Shown here: positions 59,937 through 64,000 of the stretch, one piece after another
Numbering within the stretch: position 1 is the first letter of the stretch
Layout: every line of letters begins with the position of its first letter
NCBI GenBank assembly: GCA_017554445.1
Contig: JAFZIJ010000179.1
Location: 1-64,000 of the forward strand
Length of the DNA stretch: 64,000 bases
Direction: 5' to 3'
Source: Victivallales bacterium
Lineage (GTDB): Bacteria; Verrucomicrobiota; Lentisphaeria; Oligosphaerales; Oligosphaeraceae
Notes under the pieces: model-generated
The model's input: only the letters and a program-made list of their open reading frames with translations
Told to the model about the DNA's origin: nothing
The model's database searches: none
Made by a program: the position numbers and the translations under genes

Positions 59937-60737
59937 TTATTCCCAGGAATTCCCCTTCATGAAGTTGACAATTTCTTCAGCTGTAACATCTGTTGCAATA
60001 CGACCGGCCTTTATGGCTGGAATAAATACATGGCCTTCGATATATTCCAGAGTTTCACGAGTAGGTGTAAGATCGTCACAGAGAATGCCGCATGCAATAA
60101 GTTTTGCATCATTGCGGACAAGCGGCAGGATATCATCGATACGACAACCAATATAGGAGGAAGCCTCTTCAAGACGGATGTAGAAGTTTCTACGATTATA
60201 GTCCCCCAGTTCATATTCAAGAATATTATGTTCTACACAAAGTCCAACAAGAAGCAAATCACATTCCCGTGCTGTCAAACGGTAATGTCGGGCCAGTAAT
60301 TTGAAACGGTCGGCTACTCCACCATCCTTCGAAGGTGCAAAGCCTGAGACGGCTTTCGCCAGATGCGAGATGGCTGTACAGACACATGCACGAATTTCTG
60401 GTATCTGACTATCCCAAAGAGTGTTGAAAAAGATGCATGGATTGTCATCAAAATCGACAGTAAATCTGTTTCCACGGCAGAAATTGAAAGTTGAATCATT
60501 CAAACATTCAAGGGAGTTCCGTCTCCACTTGAACTCATATGTGCCGATGTTTCCAGTAAGAGTGGCAAAATCATCCTTGAGATCACGCCCAGTTGCAAAG
60601 ATTGGGATAGCGCCAAAGAGATCAGAACTGCTATATATCACAGATGTAGAAGAGTGCAACAGATTGTCGAGAAAACGTAATGCATGCTTTGCCTCGAATT
60701 GGATCATTGGATGGATGGGGTGGATGATGGTGTCCAT
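59937..60737 (-). CDS. Protein resembling the N-terminal part of an SpoVK-type AAA ATPase, without the ATPase
   Basis: 266 residues. FKLLARHYRLTARECDLLLVGLCVEHNILEYELGDYN and RIDDILPLVRNDAKLIACGIL resemble the helical N-terminal region of AAA+ proteins in which (L/G)LS/TxxExDLLLLALxxE is followed by LxxxGLL. The Walker domain that should follow is absent; the protein ends EIVNFMKGNSWE. So it is a truncated or stand-alone adaptor. AAGGAAT precedes the ATG. A perfect sigma-54 promoter points at it 105 bases upstream, making it the first gene of the minus-strand set. Confidence 0.5.
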   Translation of the reverse strand: MDTIIHPIHPMIQFEAKHALRFLDNLLHSSTSVIYSSSDLFGAIPIFATGRDLKDDFATLTGNIGTYEFKWRRNSLECLNDSTFNFCRGNRFTVDFDDNPCIFFNTLWDSQIPEIRACVCTAISHLAKAVSGFAPSKDGGVADRFKLLARHYRLTARECDLLLVGLCVEHNILEYELGDYNRRNFYIRLEEASSYIGCRIDDILPLVRNDAKLIACGILCDDLTPTRETLEYIEGHVFIPAIKAGRIATDVTAEEIVNFMKGNSWE

Positions 60738-60841
60738 AGTTGTTTATTCCTTGTTAGTTAAGACCGTTGCTCTCTCTTTCAATTAATACCAAGCAAGGCA
60801 CTCGCCTAAACTGGTTGAAAAAGTTTCAACAACTGGTCATA

Positions 60842-60859
60842 AAGCAAGCAGCGTGCCAA
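60842..60859 (-). promoter_or_regulatory. Sigma-54 promoter, minus strand, of the 60737-58483 gene set
   Basis: Minus strand TTGGCACG-CTGC-TTGCTT: exact -24/-12 consensus with the 12-base GG-GC distance. Start site near 60832. A weaker look-alike (TAGGCGAG-TGCC-TTGCTT) lies closer to the gene at about 60790-60808. Within the 60738-61060 gap, CCAATTATCA (60856) and TGATAATTGG (60899) also form a 10-bp inverted repeat. Confidence 0.85.
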
Positions 60860-60932
60860 TTATCATTCCATCGTTTGTTTCTGTTTGTTTTTGCATTGTG
60901 ATAATTGGTATCTGCGCAAATTTTGAAGAGTG

Positions 60933-60943
60933 CTGGTAAAATA
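60933..60943. promoter_or_regulatory. Candidate enhancer shared by two divergent sigma-54 promoters
   Basis: CTGGTAAAATA, identical to 57203-57213, lies between the minus-strand promoter at 60842-60859 and the plus-strand one at 61004-61021, about 60-75 bases from each. Confidence 0.6.
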
Positions 60944-61003
60944 ATGACAGAGTTTGCCATTGGCCTATTTCAATTATGTGCATCTTCCTGCTTGCGTCCG
61001 TAT

Positions 61004-61021
61004 TTGGCACGACATTTGCTT
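61004..61021 (+). promoter_or_regulatory. Sigma-54 promoter of the second GyrB-like gene
   Basis: TTGGCACG-ACAT-TTGCTT with GG at 61006-61007 and GC at 61018-61019, an exact match to the -24/-12 consensus. Start site near 61031, ~39 bases before the ATG at 61070. Confidence 0.88.
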
Positions 61022-61069
61022 CTATTCAAGGCGTAGTCAATATCACTAATCAAAGGGAGAATGCAATCT

Positions 61070-62176
61070 ATGGAAGAAAATAACAAGACTCTGACAGTTA
61101 TGGATCACGCACGTTTGCGCCAGAAAATGTATTTGCATTGTGACCCCGAACATGCATTTTGGGAACTGTTCAACGGCTGGACAATGCTTATGGATTTTGT
61201 ATGCGCGGGGATTTCATGGGACCATTCAGCCAACATTAACATTGATGAGCAAGATGGAAAATGCCTTTTCCATGTTACGGGGGATATTTCCTCGAAAAAA
61301 GTCTTTGATTTGCTGGTTGAAATTTCCGCAAGGATGCATGACAAGGCATTGTCTGACAAATTGCCTGGCAGCTTGATTTACAACTGTGGTGGAATGTTCA
61401 CCGAGGAAATGTTGAAAGATTTGCACAGAAAATGGATGCCGTCATTTCTTCCAATCATGCTTGTCATAGCCTATTCCCAAGATATCAGATTATCCGCCAC
61501 ATACGGAAAGCAATCTATCGAAATGTTGCTTCAAGGAGATATGATAAGCAGTTTAGAATGCGGAAAATCAGAGGAGGCGGACCAGTGGCAGCTTGACTTC
61601 ACGCCAAATCCCCAATATATATCCGCGATAGATTTTGGGAAGCATTTCAAGAGGGAATGCTTCAGGCGCGTCTGCGCATATTCCGATGCCCTGACCATAC
61701 GCGTCCGAGGACATGAGATGCATGAGTGCAGTGGAACCTATGCATGGCTGCATCTTGTGGCTCCATATCCTTATTGGAAGCAATCCGCAAACATCAGAAC
61801 ACTTGTACATAAGCAATTCGACATTGCCTTCTCGTTTCGCCCTGGAACAGAACGCAGATACGAGATATTCTGCGCAGGACATCTTTCAGGTGGCCAGCCG
61901 CAACAGTTGCTTGAACATGCCTTCGAGAGCTACATTGCTGAATCTTATGGGGAAGCGGCTCTCCCAAAAATCAGGAGCCTTGGATTTGTCGCCGTGCTTT
62001 CTATCCTTGGATTTGACAGTATCCTTCGTCAATCCATGGGTTCCGATGACTGCCAGATTGACGAGGATTCGGAATTGCATGCGGAAATCAAGGCCACGCT
62101 AAGGCGCACTTTCCGAGATTTGAATTCTCTCCACGACCTGCTCAAAGAGAAATACGGACTTGTCCCCATAGAGTGA
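61070..62176 (+). CDS. Degenerate GyrB-ATPase-domain-like protein, paralogue B
   Basis: 368 residues, clearly paralogous to the protein at 57333 over its whole length: shared AFWEL, GW-MLMD, GISWDH, FTPNP-YIS, RRVCAYS-ALTI, APYP-WK and GHLSGGQP. The GyrB-like order (R(L/K)RQKMYLHC, GWTMLMDFVCAG, INIDEQDGKCLFHV, LPIMLVIAYSQDIRLSA, WQLDFTPNP, GFVAVLSI) is kept, while the Glu general base, lid glycines and transducer lysine are lost in both copies. The same loss in two conserved paralogues suggests a real non-ATPase function. The ATG at 61070 suits the GGGAG spacing better than 61061. It is followed after 23 bases by a second gene. Confidence 0.6.
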   Translation: MEENNKTLTVMDHARLRQKMYLHCDPEHAFWELFNGWTMLMDFVCAGISWDHSANINIDEQDGKCLFHVTGDISSKKVFDLLVEISARMHDKALSDKLPGSLIYNCGGMFTEEMLKDLHRKWMPSFLPIMLVIAYSQDIRLSATYGKQSIEMLLQGDMISSLECGKSEEADQWQLDFTPNPQYISAIDFGKHFKRECFRRVCAYSDALTIRVRGHEMHECSGTYAWLHLVAPYPYWKQSANIRTLVHKQFDIAFSFRPGTERRYEIFCAGHLSGGQPQQLLEHAFESYIAESYGEAALPKIRSLGFVAVLSILGFDSILRQSMGSDDCQIDEDSELHAEIKATLRRTFRDLNSLHDLLKEKYGLVPIE

Positions 62177-62199
62177 CAAAAACACAGGAGGAGCCAAGA

Positions 62200-62790
62200 A
62201 TGGAACGCCAAATGATATTGGAACTGCTTTTGAAAGACAAATCCCATGATGCACTCATTGAGCGTCCAGAACTCTATTCCATTGAGGAGGACATCTATCA
62301 ATGGATGTTCGAGACACGGGACTACTGGAATGAACGGATTCCGAGACTGACGGATTATTATCGGAAAGAGGGAGAAGAACTCAAAAAGGAAGATCCAGAA
62401 TACTATTGGCGATATGGAGCTCAATATTATACAGAAGAGAATATTCGGAGAAGAGCATATAAGCGCTATCGTCGTGAGTGTGGATATGCACGGAGCCATT
62501 TTTATGGCCGATTGGCCAAATTCTGGCGAGTCCTGTTGACGAAGCGTCCGGAATTCACAGACCGTTGCCCATGGCATGCCTTTCGTGGGGACATGATCTG
62601 GATGTCATTACAGGATGATGAGTTCTGCAATGCAATTGGCATTCCGAAGAAGGAACTTGCATTGAAAATGCCATTGAAGATCATGTCGTCCTGTGATTGG
62701 GATGAACTGTTGAAAATCGTGCCTGAACTGAAGGCTGAAAAAGACAAGTTGATTGCCAGCGGATATAAGTTCGAGGCTTATTGTTTGTAA
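62200..62790 (+). CDS. Unknown charged helical protein downstream of GyrB-like paralogue B
   Basis: 196 residues rich in Glu, Lys, Arg and Tyr: MERQMILELLLKDKSHDALIERPELY, then YYRKEGEELKKEDPEYYWRYGAQYY and RRRAYKRYRRECGYARSHFYGRLAKFW. No signal peptide or family recognised. AGGAGGAG is well placed before the ATG at 62200. It almost certainly belongs to the sigma-54 transcript of the gene before it. Confidence 0.65.
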   Translation: MERQMILELLLKDKSHDALIERPELYSIEEDIYQWMFETRDYWNERIPRLTDYYRKEGEELKKEDPEYYWRYGAQYYTEENIRRRAYKRYRRECGYARSHFYGRLAKFWRVLLTKRPEFTDRCPWHAFRGDMIWMSLQDDEFCNAIGIPKKELALKMPLKIMSSCDWDELLKIVPELKAEKDKLIASGYKFEAYCL

Positions 62791-62817
62791 TAATGGACAA
62801 ATCAAAATGGATGTGGC

Positions 62818-63156
62818 ATGATGGAAATCTTGATGCAAGTACAACTTTTGGAACAGGCTTTTGAACGCGATGAGCCGGGAATAATCACTGAAAACTCCTA
62901 TATGGAAGGGCCTAATAAATTTCTTTTCTATCATTCGACACGCAACCGTGGATGTTGTTGTCTTCTATGCAAACATTGGACGGCATCCCGCGACCTTCGC
63001 CAAAAGAAAAGATTTTTGGTTGTCCTGTCGAATGGTCATTGCAATCTTGGAGAGAGAACTTGTGTGGAAGGGCACTCTCTGAAAAATCTCCAAAATGATC
63101 CGCATGCCTGCAACCATGTATGCCCTAAGTTTGAGAAGATTTCAGAGCTCATGTGA
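62818..63156 (+). CDS. Small Cys-rich protein of unknown function
   Basis: 112 residues with nine Cys: RGCCCLLCKHW (about 45), HCNLGERTC and ACNHVCPKF, which could form one or two zinc knuckles. It starts 28 bases after the previous gene, so it may share its transcript. Short and without a strong ribosome-binding site; moderate certainty that it is real. Confidence 0.5.
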   Translation: MMEILMQVQLLEQAFERDEPGIITENSYMEGPNKFLFYHSTRNRGCCCLLCKHWTASRDLRQKKRFLVVLSNGHCNLGERTCVEGHSLKNLQNDPHACNHVCPKFEKISELM

Positions 63157-63214
63157 AATTGTGATTGAGAAGGGCGCTGTAGAATTTTATGAGGTTTGCG
63201 CGTTGAGCATGAAT

Positions 63215-63356
63215 GCGAGGCGGGAGGGGCGCACTCCAGTGCGCCCCTCCCGCGCCGCCGCAATATCGATGATTGTTTGCGCGTTGCGCAAATGGTCGCA
63301 CTGGAGTGCGCCCCTCCCTCGCCGCCGCTACTTCCGACGGCGGGACGCACGCGGGA
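63215..63356. repeat. GC-rich palindromes between convergent genes
   Basis: GGGAGGGGCGCACT-CC-AGTGCGCCCCTCCC (about 63229-63258) is a perfect 14-bp-arm palindrome. Its right arm returns at about 63297-63316 (GCACTGGAGTGCGCCCCTCC), followed by CCGACGGCGGGACGC, a partial member of the GACGGC/GTCCC family, ending next to the stop codon of the CobN-like gene. Confidence 0.88.
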
Positions 63357-63362
63357 TCTCCC

Positions 63363-64000
63363 CTATTTTGATCGGATGGCGCCGATGGCGATGACGGCGA
63401 TGATCGCTATGATTGCGAGGAGGATCTTCCATTCCAGACCGGATGCGGGAATTTGCGCATCATCTTGCGACTGAGTCTGTTGGGTGAGCTTGAAGCCTTT
63501 GACGGGAACGGCGTCTGCATCCAGTGATTTCGCTTGTTCGGAACGCGTTTCCTTCGCTTCTGCTTCCTGCTGAGCAGATGGTTGCGGTTTGCTGGAAAAG
63601 CCTTGCGCAAGTTGCTGTTTGACTTCACGTTGGATCTTTTCAGCGTCGTCAAGCGTACGGCCGATTGCCTTCTCGACGGTCAGGCGGAACTGCTGGACGA
63701 CATCGCTGGGCAAACCGCCCGGTATGGACACCAGTTGGACAACCATCTGGTTTAGCATCGAATTGTTGCAAGTGTGGTCGCAACAAGCCATTCCGGCCCG
63801 CAACACGCTTTGCAGATAACCGGCGGCGAGTTCCTTGCGGATGTCCTCTCCGGGCGTCCAGAAGCCTTTTCGCGTGGCTTCCAGCAGGCGGGCCGCGATG
63901 GACTGGTAGGCCCATTCGCGCTCCTGTGTGAGAAATTCCCGCATGCCGAGACCATGGCTGTCCTCCATGAGGACTTGATGTGTTTTGCTCCAAAGCTGTG
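63363..64000 (-). CDS. CobN/HmuS-like chelatase, C-terminal part only (cut by window end)
   Basis: About 212 residues of the C-terminus: LWSKTHQVLMEDSHGLGMREFL, WAYQSIAARLLEATRKGFW, CCDHTCNN and LVSIPGG are the terminal blocks of the cobaltochelatase CobN family, as in heme-releasing HmuS of anaerobes. A Gln/Glu-rich linker and a final membrane helix (WKILLAIIAIIAVIAIGAI) anchor it. The frame is open to the window edge, so the ~1000-residue body lies beyond. The shared tail layout with the fusion gene at 39489 is notable. HmuS would strip iron from heme; cobalt insertion is the alternative. Confidence 0.82.
   Translation of the reverse strand, partial: QLWSKTHQVLMEDSHGLGMREFLTQEREWAYQSIAARLLEATRKGFWTPGEDIRKELAAGYLQSVLRAGMACCDHTCNNSMLNQMVVQLVSIPGGLPSDVVQQFRLTVEKAIGRTLDDAEKIQREVKQQLAQGFSSKPQPSAQQEAEAKETRSEQAKSLDADAVPVKGFKLTQQTQSQDDAQIPASGLEWKILLAIIAIIAVIAIGAIRSK

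Noticed and set aside
60790-60808. Additional minus-strand sigma-54 promoter (TAGGCGAG-TGCC-TTGCTT)
   Set aside because: Spacing fits, but the -24 box lacks the TGGCAC core and a perfect promoter lies just upstream, so it was not counted.
60813-60829. ArsR-like operator GTTGAA-AAAGT-TTCAAC near the AAA-N-like gene
   Set aside because: The spacer is five, not six bases, there is no ArsR gene nearby and the site lies in a sigma-54-controlled region. Probably chance.

Overview
The window looks like chromosomal DNA from a bacterium of the Planctomycetes-Verrucomicrobia-Chlamydiae (PVC) group, most likely a gut-type member of Lentisphaerota (Victivallales) or Kiritimatiellota. The grounds are a type-II-secretion-like pseudopilin of the [16 protein letters not shown] / H-x9-DG type, a DUF6785-like membrane protein, many secreted glycoside-hydrolase-like and SGNH proteins, and a cobaltochelatase-like (HmuS/CobN) protein with a C-terminal membrane anchor. 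This placement is inferred from protein style, not from a marker gene. The left three quarters looks moderately GC-rich and metabolic; about 49-63 kb looks AT-richer and accessory.

Layout. 1-4 kb: a membrane protein joined out of frame to a mutS2 fragment (probably a contig-end chimera), a DUF6941-like protein and a gspF-gspG-gspH-like set. 4-10.5 kb: a minus-strand operon of a secreted SGNH-like protein, a processive family-2 glycosyltransferase, a polytopic membrane protein and a cysteate-synthase-like enzyme. 10.6-31.5 kb: a sugar-binding lipoprotein, tRNA-Glu(CUC) followed by degenerate repeats, a lipoprotein phosphatase, dapF, a carbohydrate/SGNH/sialidase-like set with an AraC regulator and a DegT aminotransferase, two large hydrolase-like proteins, a short glycyl radical enzyme with a thioesterase, and thiC under a TPP riboswitch. 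31.5-33 kb: an EamA half-transporter and a DUF3791/DUF3990 toxin-antitoxin-like set. 33-42 kb: two metal modules, each led by an ArsR/SmtB regulator. The first governs feoA-feoA-feoB plus two small Cys proteins through four copies of one operator; the second governs a His-rich cation diffusion facilitator. An OmpA-size barrel, an H-x9-DG pseudopilin and a CobN-tail fusion lie between. 42-46.7 kb: two GNAT acetyltransferases, a PNPOx-like flavoprotein, an ACT-domain protein and a UvrB-independent UvrA.

46.9-63 kb is the most unusual part. A DnaQ-like exonuclease and a sigma-54 activator (AAA+ GAFTGA domain, Fis-type HTH, N-terminal domain resembling a degenerate DHH phosphoesterase) sit behind a good -24/-12 sigma-54 promoter. 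Four more -24/-12 promoters lie 10-14 kb downstream as two divergent pairs. Each pair, and the activator's own promoter, has a CTGGTAAAAT-like element placed like an enhancer. These promoters face two paralogous proteins that look like degenerate GyrB ATPase-domain homologues, a secreted coiled-coil protein with a structured leader, and a four-gene minus-strand set (AAA-N-like, YopX-like, acidic and TPR-like proteins). I read this as one sigma-54 regulon and a candidate undescribed system. A DUF262-DUF262 pair and a PD-(D/E)XK protein separate the activator from its inferred targets; the DUF262 pair is bracketed by a 78-bp duplication of the activator's 3' end, as if inserted there.

Dispersed short palindromes with a GTCCC loop and changing stems follow the stop codons of several genes. 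No CRISPR array, rRNA operon, transposase or integrase gene was seen.
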